Source: an uncultured Bacteroidales bacterium
Lineage (GTDB): Bacteria > Bacteroidota > Bacteroidia > Bacteroidales > F082
NCBI GenBank assembly: GCA_937902805.1
Contig: CALEMB010000103.1
Location: 8,694 to 72,693 of the forward strand
Length of the DNA stretch: 64,000 bases
Direction of reading: 5' to 3'
Shown here: one piece after another, positions 25,193-36,200 of the stretch
How positions within the stretch are numbered: position 1 is the first letter of the stretch
Layout of the letters: each line of letters opens with the position of its first letter
Translations under genes and position numbers: made by a program
The notes under the pieces: generated by a model
What the model saw: the letters and a program-made list of their open reading frames with translations, nothing else
Database searches by the model: none
Told to the model about the DNA's origin: nothing

Positions 25193-26707
25193 TTATTTCT
25201 TTTTCAATATTTTACTATTTACGACATTCATCACCCCTTTCACCAAGTCCTTCTCCATCCAACAAATGAAAGCGACGAAGACTAACAGAAGGGCTGTGTT
25301 CACGACCAAGGTCAAAGCCGTGTTTTCGATATGGATGTATTTCTGGGCATAATACAAAGCGATGGCAATGGCAAAGTAAATGAAGGCGGTTTTCAAATTG
25401 TACGGTATTGGTGCCTTCTTCTGTCCGACCAAATACGATAGGACCATGCAAGTACCGTAGCCAGCAAAACCGCCCCAGGCGCAGGCCCAGTAGCCGTATT
25501 TGGGCACAAAGATAAAGTTGATGGCTAATAACACAGCACAGCCGATGCCAGAGAATATGGCACCCCACCAAGTCTCGTCAATGAGTTTGTACCAGAACGA
25601 CAGATTGAAATAAATACCCATGAAGATTTCGGCCATCATTACGATGGGCACCACCCCCAGACCCTCACGATATGCAGGTCCGATGATATATTGCAAGAGG
25701 GGCATGTACATCACCACGGCGAGGAAGGCCAACAGCGTGAAAATGATGAAGTATTTCATCACCTTCGCTTGAAGTTCCTTGTCGTTTTTGTCGCGTTGTC
25801 CGCCAAATACGAAAGGCTCGTAGGCATAGCGGAAAGCTTGGGTAATCATCGCCATAATCATCGCGATTTTCACGCAGGCACCATAGATGCCCAGCTGTCT
25901 GTCGCCTTCCTCACCGGGAACGATGAAACGGTAACAGATCTTGTCAGCCACTTGGTTCAAGATGCCCGCCAAGCCCAACAGCAGCAGCGGCCAAGTGTAT
26001 TTCAACATCTGTTTCAACACGTCGTGGTCGATGCCGAAACGCAACTTCTTGATTTCGGGGAGGAAACCGAAAGTGATTAAGCTGGTACAGATAAGGTTGA
26101 TGATGAAGATATAGCCGACTTGGTAGCTGTTTTCGTACCAGCCCATTAGGGCGGGATGGCTTTCTTTCAATCCGGGTGCGAGGAAGAAAATGAACAAGTT
26201 CATGCCGATGCTCATAAAGATGAACAACAGTTTCAATGCGGCAAACTTGATGGGTCGGTTTTCATAACGCAGGCGAGCAAACAAGATAGCCTGAAAGGCA
26301 TCCAAAGCCACGATGATGGCCATAATCTCGACGAACTCAGGGTGGTTGGCGTAATCCAGGACATTGGCGATAGGCTTCAGGAAAACGCTCACCAGAATCA
26401 CGAAAAGCAATGCCACAAACCCCACCGCCAAACCCGAGGTGGAAAATGCTTTGTTAGGGTTGATGCCCTCTTTGTTGGCGAAGCGGAAAAAGGTGGTTTC
26501 CATGCCGAAGGTCAGGAGGACCAAAAGCAAAGCAGTGTAGGCATATAAATTGGTGACGATACCGTAGGCGGCCGGACCACCAGCTTCAGCGCAAATCTTG
26601 AAGGTATAGACAGGCACCAGCATGTAGTTCAAGAACCTACCGATGATGCTGCTTAAACCGTAGATGGCGGTCTGCTTCGCTAGTGAACCTAATCTGTTTT
26701 CTGACAT
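25193..26707 (-). CDS. MATE-type polysaccharide flippase (Wzx-like)
   Basis: 504 residues with about 14 predicted membrane helices. The start [21 protein letters not shown] and the [15 protein letters not shown] region fit the MOP exporter superfamily (polysaccharide biosynthesis C-terminal domain). Likely to flip a lipid-linked oligosaccharide across the inner membrane. It is not beside the polysaccharide cluster at 12-16 kb, so the substrate is open. It starts a unit with dut and the TPR gene. Confidence 0.85.
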   Translation of the reverse strand: MSENRLGSLAKQTAIYGLSSIIGRFLNYMLVPVYTFKICAEAGGPAAYGIVTNLYAYTALLLVLLTFGMETTFFRFANKEGINPNKAFSTSGLAVGFVALLFVILVSVFLKPIANVLDYANHPEFVEIMAIIVALDAFQAILFARLRYENRPIKFAALKLLFIFMSIGMNLFIFFLAPGLKESHPALMGWYENSYQVGYIFIINLICTSLITFGFLPEIKKLRFGIDHDVLKQMLKYTWPLLLLGLAGILNQVADKICYRFIVPGEEGDRQLGIYGACVKIAMIMAMITQAFRYAYEPFVFGGQRDKNDKELQAKVMKYFIIFTLLAFLAVVMYMPLLQYIIGPAYREGLGVVPIVMMAEIFMGIYFNLSFWYKLIDETWWGAIFSGIGCAVLLAINFIFVPKYGYWACAWGGFAGYGTCMVLSYLVGQKKAPIPYNLKTAFIYFAIAIALYYAQKYIHIENTALTLVVNTALLLVFVAFICWMEKDLVKGVMNVVNSKILKKK

Positions 26708-26732
26708 TGGGTTTTGTTTATTTTGGGTAACG

Positions 26733-26740
26733 CAAAAATA
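26733..26740 (-). promoter_or_regulatory. promoter of the flippase-dut-TPR unit
   Basis: TATTTTTG on the minus strand, 25 bp upstream of the flippase start. Confidence 0.5.
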
Positions 26741-26764
26741 GGTTTTATTGTTGTATTATTGGAT

Positions 26765-29752
26765 TCAAGTTTTTGGGAGGGTGATAACAAACTCCGCCCC
26801 CTCCCCTTCTTGGCTTTCGAAGGAAATCGTTCCTCCAGCCGCTTGGACGATGTTGTAGGTCAGAGAGAGACCTACCCCAGAGCCACCCGTCTTGGTGGTG
26901 AAGTTGGGCAGGAAAATCCTGTTCTTGTCCTCTTCTTTGATGCCCTTGCCGTTGTCCTTAACGGAGATCACAAAAGCCGTTTCCGTTGACTCCAACCTGA
27001 CTTCAATCTTTCCATCGGCCTTTGAGCCTATGGCCTGTGTGGCGTTTTTGACGAGGTTGCCGACAGCGCTATTTAAGTTAGTTTTGTCGCCGTTGTAGGT
27101 GTGGTCTTTCGTTTGGTCGTATATGTAGCTGAAAACGATGTTTTCCTTGTTATCGTAGAGGTTCACCACATTGCCGACCAACTCGGCCAAATCTAATGGC
27201 TGCGGGTGGTTTTCAGGCAACTTCGCATAGCGGGAGAACGACGAAGCAATATCGGAAAGGGCGTCGATTTGCTCTATTAAAGTGTTGGCGGTGCGTTCTG
27301 TCTGTTCGGGCGTGGCTTTGCCGTTTTCGATGTTGCGTTGTAGTAGCTGCACACTAAGGCGCATAGGTGTGAGTGAGTTTTTGATTTCGTGCGCCACTTG
27401 TCTTGCCACATCACGCCAAGCCGACTCTGCCGTGGTGCGTTTCAGTTCTGCAGCACTCTTCTCCAGTTCTACGATGAGCTGGTTATATTGTTTCACCAAA
27501 GCCCCGATTTCATCGTTGCGTTTCCATTCGATAGGTTCGTTCTTTTGGTCGATTTTGATGTCGCCCAGCTTGTTTTGTATCAGTGACAAGGGCTGTGTCA
27601 GCCTCTTGGTAATACCTATGACGAATATCAATGCCGCACCAAGCAACACCAAGATAATGTTGACGTATGTGAGCATATAGGACTTGATTTCCTTTTGTAA
27701 GTCGGTCTCACTCGAGAAATATGGTGTATTGAGAAACGCCAAAGTGTTGCCTTGCGCATCCGTGAAGGGCAGGTATGCCGATTCGTAGATGCCTTTGCCC
27801 AGTTGTTCTTTGTGAGTGTAATACAGGGCTTTGTTTCGGAACATATTTTGGTAGCCCTCGGCATTCATGATGGGGGCCTGTAGCGTGAGTTCGTAGATTT
27901 CAGGTCTTGTGGTGGCAATGAGTTTTCCGTCGAGACTGTATAGGTTCAGGTCGGTGAAGAAAGTGTTCGCATAATGCTGCATGATTTCCGACCAGGTTTC
28001 TCTTGAAGCGTTTCCAACCAATTGCTTGAAATTAATGTTGTTCTGCATCTCTAAAGCCAAGGTTCGCGTCGTTTCAAACTGTGCAGACATGGTCTTTTGG
28101 TTGTATAAGCTTCGCATGTAAACCACCGAAACAGGTCCAATGGCGAGGAAGGCCACTCCCAATGTGACGAAAATGACGGTTTGCAATCTTTGCCTGAAGC
28201 TACGGTCTTTCCACGGCTTTTGTTTTTTGGGCCTTATAAGCCAATAGATGAAGAGATATGGAATCAATAGACCCAAGAAAAATATCGCAAACGGTCCGGT
28301 GATTTCCGACCAACCTTTTCTAAGCGTGCTGATGACAAGAACACCACTTTCGCTGTTGTTAATCGAGTAGTGTTTGTAGCCGTTACTGTAAGTGAAATCA
28401 CGATCTTTGGTGCTGATGTCTTTTAGGAAATTCGGGTAGATGTATTTTCCGTATTTGTACACGAGGATGTTGTCGCGGTAGCTGGCCACCGAGTAGTCGT
28501 AAGGCTTCTCGCTGTTTTTTTCCTGTAATAACCGTGGAAAACCGAAACCTTCTGGAGCAATGGGCTTGTAGAACTCAAAATAAAGTGTCCGTTGTTGCAG
28601 TGAATCGGCCGACAGTATTTTGATTTTGGATAAATAGTTGGGATCTAAAGTGTTATAGTCCATGAAATAGAGGCCGTCCCCTACCCTTTTTTGGCTGTTT
28701 TTGGCCAACTTGTCAAGGAAGAAATCATCGCAATTGGCGACCGTATCCTCGGGTTGGATGTCAATGAAATCTTCTGGTGAGCAAATAGTTAAGGTAGCTT
28801 GGTAATCTTTCATGGTCTCATTGAAGAGCAGCTCTTTGGAGTAACCAAGTACCACATCTGCTAATACATTGCTTTCGGCAAACAGAATCTCTTGGAAGGA
28901 AGTATCTTTTTTGATGTCGTTGGCGAATTGTTGGAAAGCGTTTTCAAAAGCGATATCACGCTTTGCAAATAGATGTTCTGCCATTGCAGCCATCTCCTCG
29001 TTTTCCTTTTTACTGTTATGCTTATAATAGATATAGGTGGCGGCGATGGCTATGAGTAAAATCGCCGCGATGCCGTATTCTACTCTATATTTTTGGAAAT
29101 GGTTTGATGTTGTTTTGCGTGGTATTAGCAGCACTACGGCAGCAATTAACAATAGCAACACAAAACCTCCGATAATGATTTTGGTGTATAGTCCCAACGC
29201 CATCTTCTCGATTTGGCAATTGGCGAGATGTTTTCCGCTGGTTGATAGGATTTTGTATCCTTCATCCTCTGTAAAGGACACTTTGCCGTCGATAAATCCA
29301 TCAATTGGGACAAACCTGTTTTGGAAGAAGGTGTTTTCAAGTCGATAGGTCGTGTTGATAAGCTTGAACACATAGTAGTTGAGGTTGCCCTTGCTGAAGG
29401 TGCGCACGTAATAGTCGCCAGTGAGCAGGTTACAAATCGTGTCATTATCGACGTGTACCTTCCTTCGGATGAGCTTCGGGCCTACCAGATTGTTGTTCCA
29501 ATATAGCAGTGAGTCATCGTGGAAAATATAAAGTCCAACTTCTGCCAAGTCATACTGATGGTAATTAGCATTATTGTTGATCAGGTTTTGAATGTCCTTT
29601 TCAACCCCCTTTACGGCATGTTGCACCATCTTGGCGCTGACCTCAGGTCGTTTCATACCCATAGAAGTAATTCCCGCCGCAATTAGTATTACTGACGCTA
29701 AGAGGAGCATCACCCATCCCCTAATCCTTCTATTTTTCGTCTTTTTGTCCAC
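26765..29752 (-). CDS. large membrane sensor histidine kinase (NtrY-like)
   Basis: 995 residues. Membrane helices lie near 12-32, 190-212, 225-243, 500-520, 540-565 and 700-720, with two long periplasmic parts. A HAMP-like linker (RLTQPLSLIQNKLG) precedes a HisKA domain with VAHEIKNSLTPMRL, where His788 is the phosphoacceptor, and an HATPase domain with NLVKNATQAIG, DNGKGI and GGSGVGLSLTYNIV. The order matches NtrY-like kinases. No response regulator gene is within reach. The start codon is GTG; no in-frame ATG precedes the first helix. Confidence 0.87.
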   Translation of the reverse strand: MDKKTKNRRIRGWVMLLLASVILIAAGITSMGMKRPEVSAKMVQHAVKGVEKDIQNLINNNANYHQYDLAEVGLYIFHDDSLLYWNNNLVGPKLIRRKVHVDNDTICNLLTGDYYVRTFSKGNLNYYVFKLINTTYRLENTFFQNRFVPIDGFIDGKVSFTEDEGYKILSTSGKHLANCQIEKMALGLYTKIIIGGFVLLLLIAAVVLLIPRKTTSNHFQKYRVEYGIAAILLIAIAATYIYYKHNSKKENEEMAAMAEHLFAKRDIAFENAFQQFANDIKKDTSFQEILFAESNVLADVVLGYSKELLFNETMKDYQATLTICSPEDFIDIQPEDTVANCDDFFLDKLAKNSQKRVGDGLYFMDYNTLDPNYLSKIKILSADSLQQRTLYFEFYKPIAPEGFGFPRLLQEKNSEKPYDYSVASYRDNILVYKYGKYIYPNFLKDISTKDRDFTYSNGYKHYSINNSESGVLVISTLRKGWSEITGPFAIFFLGLLIPYLFIYWLIRPKKQKPWKDRSFRQRLQTVIFVTLGVAFLAIGPVSVVYMRSLYNQKTMSAQFETTRTLALEMQNNINFKQLVGNASRETWSEIMQHYANTFFTDLNLYSLDGKLIATTRPEIYELTLQAPIMNAEGYQNMFRNKALYYTHKEQLGKGIYESAYLPFTDAQGNTLAFLNTPYFSSETDLQKEIKSYMLTYVNIILVLLGAALIFVIGITKRLTQPLSLIQNKLGDIKIDQKNEPIEWKRNDEIGALVKQYNQLIVELEKSAAELKRTTAESAWRDVARQVAHEIKNSLTPMRLSVQLLQRNIENGKATPEQTERTANTLIEQIDALSDIASSFSRYAKLPENHPQPLDLAELVGNVVNLYDNKENIVFSYIYDQTKDHTYNGDKTNLNSAVGNLVKNATQAIGSKADGKIEVRLESTETAFVISVKDNGKGIKEEDKNRIFLPNFTTKTGGSGVGLSLTYNIVQAAGGTISFESQEGEGAEFVITLPKT

Positions 29753-29887
29753 TATGTATCTATTATATTGTGAACCAGTTGTTTACAAAATCTTTGTTTT
29801 AATCCACTTTTTTGTCTCTTATGATATCGTCAATCTTTTTGCTCCGAAAATGTCTTAAAAGCCCTAAAACGCTCCAATTTTTCAATT

Positions 29888-30772
29888 CTACACTTTTTGC
29901 TTCTCAAACACATATACCCTACTCGACCACTCTTTTGACCTCCTTGCTTTACAATTGGATAGCCAACCTCTGTATATTCCTCTGATTAACGGGAAGTTGT
30001 GGCATCTGTATTGTTCGCTCATGTATGAGATGTAATAAGCATCCCATCTGAGTTTATCCGTTTTTACCAAGTTTAAACCATTGGTTTTAAACATCTTTGC
30101 TAATGTTTCTTTGCTGAAATGGTTCAAATGTCTGGGCACATCGTATGCCGCCCATTTCTCATGGTAATATTCTGCATCGTACGATTTGTAGTTTGGTACC
30201 GCGATGACAATCCTTCCGTCTTTTTTAATAAGCCGTTGAAGTTGAGCGACTTGCCATTTCAAATTGTCCACATGTTCCAAAACATGCCACATGGTAATCA
30301 CATCGAATGTCTCATCTGGGATTTGTTCCAAATCCTCGCTGGAATGAATTTCCGCTTTGATGCGTTTCCTCGCGATTTCTTTGGCGTCTTCCGAGGGTTC
30401 TACGCCCGTGCAATTCCATCCATGTTGTTCAGCGGTGTGAATGAAATCCCCTACCCCACAACCTATATCCAACATCTTTCCGACGCTTTTGCCTTTGGTG
30501 GCCAAGTTGTATTTGTGCTTGAGGTTGATGGATTTCACGCATTCATATATCTTAGGGATAAACCCTTTTTTATTTTCCTGGTGGCTGTAATACTCGTCTG
30601 ATTTGTAGTACTCGCCTATTTTTTCCTTTGACGGTCGTGGCTCAGTAAACAGCAATCCACAATGGCGACATTCGTAGATTTGAAACTCTTCGCTTGTCAA
30701 AAACTCATCCCTTAGCCAAAGGTGAATTTGGGTTTTTTCTGAGTCGCACCAAGGGCATTTATATGTGTTCAT
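29888..30772 (-). CDS. class I SAM methyltransferase with N-terminal zinc ribbon
   Basis: 294 residues. Two CxxC pairs at the start (YKCPWCDSE and YECRHCGLLF) form a zinc ribbon. Then come the SAM-binding motifs GKMLDIGCGVGDFIHTAE (about 95-112), the acidic VEPSEDA and MWHVLEHVDN. This architecture is common in methyltransferases of surface-polysaccharide loci and in small-molecule methylases; the substrate is unknown. It reads away from mnmG with a 30-bp gap that holds a parS-like site. Confidence 0.75.
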   Translation of the reverse strand: MNTYKCPWCDSEKTQIHLWLRDEFLTSEEFQIYECRHCGLLFTEPRPSKEKIGEYYKSDEYYSHQENKKGFIPKIYECVKSINLKHKYNLATKGKSVGKMLDIGCGVGDFIHTAEQHGWNCTGVEPSEDAKEIARKRIKAEIHSSEDLEQIPDETFDVITMWHVLEHVDNLKWQVAQLQRLIKKDGRIVIAVPNYKSYDAEYYHEKWAAYDVPRHLNHFSKETLAKMFKTNGLNLVKTDKLRWDAYYISYMSEQYRCHNFPLIRGIYRGWLSNCKARRSKEWSSRVYVFEKQKV

Positions 30773-30780
30773 ATCTTTAG

Positions 30781-30796
30781 TATTTCATGTGAAACA
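30781..30796. promoter_or_regulatory. parS-like 16-mer downstream of mnmG
   Basis: TATTTCATGTGAAACA matches the parS consensus TGTTTCACGTGAAACA at 14 of 16 positions. It fills most of the gap between the mnmG stop and the methyltransferase start. ParB sites near mnmG (gidA) are a known feature of many bacterial origin regions. No parAB genes are in the window. Confidence 0.45.
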
Positions 30797-30802
30797 AACG
30801 AG

Positions 30803-32677
30803 CTATCTTCCTAAGAATATGGCTAATACATTAATATCAGCTGGTGAAATTCCGCTGATTCTTGAGGCTTGCCCCAAGGTCTCGGGTTGGTATCTGTTCA
30901 ACTTTTCTCTTGATTCGTATGACAAGGATTGTATATTGTGGAAGTCAAAATCTTTGGGAAGTTTTACGTTCTCCAAGCGGTTCAACTTTTCAGCCAGTTC
31001 GTTCTCCTTTTGTATATAACTGTCGTATTTAATGAGTATCTCAGCCTCTTCGAGACACTCTCTTTCAAATCTATCTTGAGTGTTGTATCGTTCTTTAAGA
31101 ATGGGAATACGATCTGTCATATCAAAAAGTCCGATTTGTGGTCTAAGTAAAAGAAAAGCCATCTTCATTTTTTGTTCTATGGGTGCACTTTCCTTTTCTT
31201 CTAGAAGTCCATTGATTTCTTCGGGATAGACAGATGTTTCCTTCAGAAATTCCATGATTTCCTGCACTTTGGCTTTCTTTTCTAGATATTTTTGGTAACG
31301 GTCTTCCTTGGCTAAGCCTAGTTTGTAGGACATTTCCGTCAAACGGGTATCTGCATTGTCCTGTCGCAATAGGATTCGGTACTCTGCCCTGCTGGTGAAC
31401 ATCCTATAAGGTTCGTCCACACCTTTGGTAATGAGATCGTCAATCAGTACGCCAATATAGGCTTCAGAACGCGACAACACTAGAGGTTGCTCGTCTTTCA
31501 ATGCCAAACTTGCGTTAATACCTGCCATCAGACCTTGACAAGCGGCTTCTTCGTAACCCGTCGTTCCATTGATTTGTCCGGCAAAATACAAACCATGTAT
31601 GCGTCTAGTTTCAAGGGAATGGTGCAACTGTTCTGGCGGGAAGTAGTCATATTCGATGGCATATCCTGGTCGGAAGATCTTGGCGTTTTCGAAGCCTTCG
31701 ATCTGTCTCAAGGCTTTATATTGGATGTAGTCCGGCAAAGATGAGCTAAAGCCGTTGAGATAATACTCTTCTGTTGTCCAGCCTTCGGGTTCTACAAAAA
31801 GTTGGTGACTATCCTTCCCTGCAAAACGCTCGATCTTATCCTCGATGCTTGGGCAATATCTTGGCCCCACGCCTTGGATGCGTCCATTGAACATAGGTGA
31901 GTATTTGAAGCCCTTACGTAGGGTTTCGTGTACTTTCAACGAGGTATGTGCAATCCAGCAGCTTCTCTGTTGGGTGATTTTGAAGGGTTCAGTATAAGAG
32001 AAACCGACCACTTCATCATCGCCCTTTTGCTCAATAAGCTTGCTAAAGTCTATGGTTCTGCCGTCAATTCTTACGGGTGTACCTGTCTTCAAGCGTTTGG
32101 CCTCAAAGCCGATTTCTTTCAGCTGTTCCGTGATACCATGACTGGCTACCTCTCCCATTCTGCCGCTTGGGAAATGCTGTTCCCCGATATGGATTAACCC
32201 GTTAAGGAAGGTGCCGTTAGTAAGAATGACCGCCTTACTTTCAATCTCGCCGCCCATCAGGGTCTTTACGCCTTTGATTTGGTCGCCCTCCACTAACAAT
32301 CCCACTACTGTATCCTGCCAAAAGTCGAGGTTGGGTGTCTTTTCCAGGAGGCTACGCCATTCGGCAGAGAACATCATCTTGTCGCTTTGGCATCTTGGAC
32401 TCCACATGGCGGGACCCTTCGATTTGTTCAGCATCCTGAATTGGATCATGGTGCGGTCGCTGACGATGCCCGAATAGCCTCCCATGGCATCGATTTCGCG
32501 GACGATCTGTCCCTTCGCGATGCCGCCCATGGCGGGGTTACACGACATGGAAGCCATCAAGCGCAAGTCCATAGTGATGAGCAAGGTCTTGCTGCCCAAA
32601 TTGGCCGCCGCTGCCGCCGCTTCGCAACCAGCGTGACCGGCTCCCACAACGATTATATCATAGCGTTCAAAAATCAT
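30803..32677 (-). CDS. mnmG: tRNA uridine-5-carboxymethylaminomethyl(34) synthesis enzyme MnmG
   Basis: 624 residues, the usual length. The FAD-binding VVGAGHAGCEAAAAAANLG, the conserved ASMSCNPAMGGIAKGQIVRE and PRYCPSIEDKI, and the C-terminal EQKMKMAFLLLRPQIG are typical. With MnmE it modifies the wobble uridine of several tRNAs. Two parS-like 16-mers flank it. Confidence 0.97.
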   Translation of the reverse strand: MIFERYDIIVVGAGHAGCEAAAAAANLGSKTLLITMDLRLMASMSCNPAMGGIAKGQIVREIDAMGGYSGIVSDRTMIQFRMLNKSKGPAMWSPRCQSDKMMFSAEWRSLLEKTPNLDFWQDTVVGLLVEGDQIKGVKTLMGGEIESKAVILTNGTFLNGLIHIGEQHFPSGRMGEVASHGITEQLKEIGFEAKRLKTGTPVRIDGRTIDFSKLIEQKGDDEVVGFSYTEPFKITQQRSCWIAHTSLKVHETLRKGFKYSPMFNGRIQGVGPRYCPSIEDKIERFAGKDSHQLFVEPEGWTTEEYYLNGFSSSLPDYIQYKALRQIEGFENAKIFRPGYAIEYDYFPPEQLHHSLETRRIHGLYFAGQINGTTGYEEAACQGLMAGINASLALKDEQPLVLSRSEAYIGVLIDDLITKGVDEPYRMFTSRAEYRILLRQDNADTRLTEMSYKLGLAKEDRYQKYLEKKAKVQEIMEFLKETSVYPEEINGLLEEKESAPIEQKMKMAFLLLRPQIGLFDMTDRIPILKERYNTQDRFERECLEEAEILIKYDSYIQKENELAEKLNRLENVKLPKDFDFHNIQSLSYESREKLNRYQPETLGQASRISGISPADINVLAIFLGR

Positions 32678-32688
32678 CTTTTGGTCAA

Positions 32689-32704
32689 TGTTTCACGGGA
32701 AACA
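32689..32704. promoter_or_regulatory. parS-like 16-mer upstream of mnmG
   Basis: TGTTTCACGGGAAACA matches the parS consensus TGTTTCACGTGAAACA at 15 of 16 positions and is almost perfectly palindromic. It lies 11 bp upstream of the mnmG start. Confidence 0.6.
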
Positions 32705-32752
32705 ATCTATTTAATATTTTGAGTATCAATTATATAAATCATGGTACTATGA

Positions 32753-33226
32753 CTATTGACCATGACTATGACCCGTTTGACCACGGTTTTGTTCATAGTC
32801 AGAGGTCATGGTCATATAAAATTCCAAACATTTCTCTTCCTGGTTACGCATCTCTTTTTCATCCTCGTCAGTATGGTCGTCAAAGCCGATGAGATGCAAC
32901 ACGCCGTGGATGATGACACGGTGCAGTTCGCTCTCGTATGTCCTGCCAAAGGTCACAGCATTCTCCTTGATGCGGTCCACGCTGATGCAGAACTCGCTTG
33001 ACAGCACGGTCTCACAATCCGTCAGCGGAAAAGTGACAATGTCGGTATAGAAATCGTGTCCAAGGCGTTCCTTGTTGATTTCCAGTAGTTTGTCGTCGCT
33101 ACAGAAATAGTAGTACAACTCCCCTATCGTCTTGCCATAACCTTGGGCCACCGCCTCAATCCAAGCCTTGTCGCGCTGTGGGTCAATGGGTGGCATCTCC
33201 ACGTCCAATGTGCTGAATCTGATCAT
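32753..33226 (-). CDS. ybeY: endoribonuclease YbeY (16S rRNA maturation)
   Basis: 157 residues. The zinc site HGVLHLIGFDDH (about 112-123) and the TDIVTFPL motif define YbeY, a single-strand endoribonuclease that takes part in 16S 3'-end maturation and ribosome quality control. The last ~20 residues (MTMTSDYEQNRGQ, TGHSHGQ) extend beyond the usual end and come from a stretch of repeated GTCATGGTCA-type DNA. It follows the DUF4175 gene by 1 bp. Confidence 0.93.
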   Translation of the reverse strand: MIRFSTLDVEMPPIDPQRDKAWIEAVAQGYGKTIGELYYYFCSDDKLLEINKERLGHDFYTDIVTFPLTDCETVLSSEFCISVDRIKENAVTFGRTYESELHRVIIHGVLHLIGFDDHTDEDEKEMRNQEEKCLEFYMTMTSDYEQNRGQTGHSHGQ

Positions 33227-33227
33227 T

Positions 33228-36200
33228 TTAATGCGTGTTTTTCTTCAGGTAATAGTCGTTGATCTTGTCCTTATAGTAAGGTGCGTATTCAATCGGGTTG
33301 GTGCGCAGGAACTCCTGGTTTTTCTTGAGCGACTGCTCGTAAAGATATTCGTCAATCTTGCGGTCGAAATGCGAACCCTTGTACTCGTTCGACTTGCGTT
33401 TTTCTTCTTGCTCACGCTTCTCCTGTGCTTTCTGCGACTCCAGCATCCTGGATTCTATGCGTCGGCTGCGCTCAATCATCTGTTGGTTGATTTTCTTGTT
33501 CACCAGCTCCTCCTCCAATTGCTCCATATCCTTGATGATTTCGTTCAGTCCGTCATCGCCAAGTTGTCCGTTTTCCTTCATTTCTTTAAGCATCTGCTGC
33601 ATACCTTGTCGTATCGTCTCTTGTTCTGCCGCCATGCGCGCAAATTCTTCGCTCATGTTGGGCATAGGTTGTCCCGATTTTTCCATCTGCTGCATCTGTT
33701 GCTGCATTTGTTTGAGTTGTTCTCCCAACTGCTTTTGCAACTGTTGCATGTTCTTCGAGCTCTTGCCGCTTTGTCCGGGTTTCGGCTTGGGACAAGACTG
33801 TCCCATTCCCATCGACTCCATGCTGTCTTCCATTTCCTCCAACGACTCGGCAATCATCAAAGCCAAGTTGTTCATCGACATCATGGCGGTCTGTTGGTGG
33901 CGAGTTGCTTGCGAGAGCTTCAAGCCGTTGAGGTATTTCATGGCGTTTTCCGTCTGATTTTCAATGGTATGCAGCTCGTCAAAGATAAAGTTCTGAACCA
34001 TCGGTTGGCGCATTGCCAAATTGCGCAACGAGTCGCGAACCATATTAAAGTTATCAGCGATTTCCTTTTGCTGTACGATTTTCTGCACCAAAGAGGGGTC
34101 ATCGGTGCGCAAACTGGCGATGTCGGTCATCAGGGCTTCTTGTTCATGTGAGGCGTGGACTACATTTTCCAGCAGAATGCGCATCAAATGGGCATCCTCC
34201 GCCATCTGTTCCATACCGCCCATCTGCATCATCGACATCATGTTTTGCGCCATCTTTTGCATCTTTTTGCCCGCCTGCTGTTTCTGGCTCTGCGACTGCT
34301 GCTGATTGCCGTTTTGCTCGTTTTGCATGGCATCATCGAGGTTCTGGTTGATGTCTTGTTCCATTTCCTCGTCCTTTTCCATGTTGAAAGGTTGTTGCAG
34401 GTCCTTGTTTTTCTCCAAAAGCTGGTCGAGTTCGTTCATCATCTTGTCAAACTTCTCCTTGGCCTCCTCTGCGGATTTCTGGTCACCGTTTTGGTCGCCG
34501 TTCTCTCCTTCTGCTTGATTCTGGTTATCAGCGTTTTCATTTTGCAAATCCTCACCTAGTTTGTCCAATTTGTTGGCCAGGTCGGTGAGGTCTTTTTCCA
34601 TCTTCAGCTGCTCCAAAAGGGCCAGGTTGCGGTCGAGCAGGTCTTGCAAAGACTGGTTGTTTTGCTTGATGTTTTGCATCATCTGTTGCATCTGCTCGCG
34701 TGGCATCTCCTCAAGGAGTTTGTCGATTTGTTCCATGAGTTTCTGCAACTCCTCGGGAATCACTTCGTTGAAGAGTTTGTTGATTTGCTCCTGCTTCTTA
34801 ATGAGGTCTTCGTTGCCCAAGTTGTGTTCCTTCATGAAATCGGACAGCTTGTCTTGCTCTTCCTGTAGCTTGTTCCATTCTTCCTGAATCTGTTGCTGTC
34901 GCTCCATGAGGTCTTTCATTTTTTCCTTGTCGGACCAGTCCAAATCCTTCTTTTGGACGAGGTCTTGCAGCATTTTTTCTATCTCGTCTTGCAGTTTATT
35001 GGCCTCTTGCGACTTCTCGGAAAGGCGGTCCATAATGTCTTCCGACGATTGGTCGGCAATGCTATCCAAAGCGGCCTCAGAGGGCTTGTAATAAGTGAAG
35101 GTCTCGGAACGCTTCGACTTGGGCCCGTGGTAGCCATCGTTGTCCCAAATCTCAAAATACACCTCCATATCTTGCCCGGGCATGATGCCGAGACTGTCCA
35201 TGTTGAACTGGTAGAAGAACGAGGAGCGGGTCTGCTTGAGGTCCAAAGGCACAGTCTTGACAATGTTTTTCTCGATGGGTTCCTTGACTTTACAGTTGAA
35301 GGTCAGGCGGGTGAAACCATAATCGTCGGTGACGAGACCCGAGAAATAGACATCGGTGGAAAGCTCTTCGTCAAACGACTCCACGCGAATGTCAGGATAG
35401 GCATCAGGCAGCACATCGACGGAGAAGGGTAGGGGATCCAAGGTGTTGTTCCAGGTGTTCTCCACCTGTATCTCGAACTTGGTGGATTGTCCCGCCACAA
35501 ATTGATATTCGAAAACATCATCTTTGGCGGTCAAGTCGGTGACAAGCGAGTCACGAGTCAAGATGACCTTTTCAGTGTCGCGGGTGATGAAGTTGAAGGT
35601 GAGGTTGGTGCCTTGTGGGACGATGAGCCTCGTTTTAGCCTCTAAGGTCTCGTTGCTGCGGTGGATATACGCCGGATAGCGCACGCCGCAGCGGTAGGAG
35701 AGTAGGGTAGGGTTGGGGTGCACTGTAATATGGATGGGACGGCTGGTATATTCGCCGCCAACCACATTAAAGGTCAAATCGTTGTAAAGGTTTTTGAAAG
35801 TGTAACTGAAATCGTTGACAGAGCCTTTGGTCATCAGTTGTTGCCCTAACTCGCTCTTCACATAGAAAGCATCGGGGATGCGACCGCCTGTAACGTGGAT
35901 GTTGAACTTCACCTCCTGACCTTGGGTGGTCTCGATTTCGTCCTGATCAATTTCAACCTGATAGGGGAGGGGCTTCTCAAAACTCTGCTCGTAGTTGACG
36001 ATGCGCTGGGTGGGCTGCACGGCAAACGAGGGCAAAAACACCATCAGCAATATTAATAAAAGGAGTAGCCCGAAAAAGACGCCCAGCCATTTCAAATTAC
36101 CGCGCAAGTCAACGGCATCAGAAAAGTGGATAGGGGAGAGGCGTGCACTGCGTTGCTCGATAGTCGCGGCCAATAGGGCGTTATCTGCGGAGGTCCCTAA

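Noticed and set aside
33168..34151. Leu/Phe/His-rich 327-codon frame opposite the DUF4175 gene
   Set aside because: It mirrors the Gln/Lys/Glu codons of the coiled coil (CAG/AAG give CTG/CTT); not a real membrane protein.
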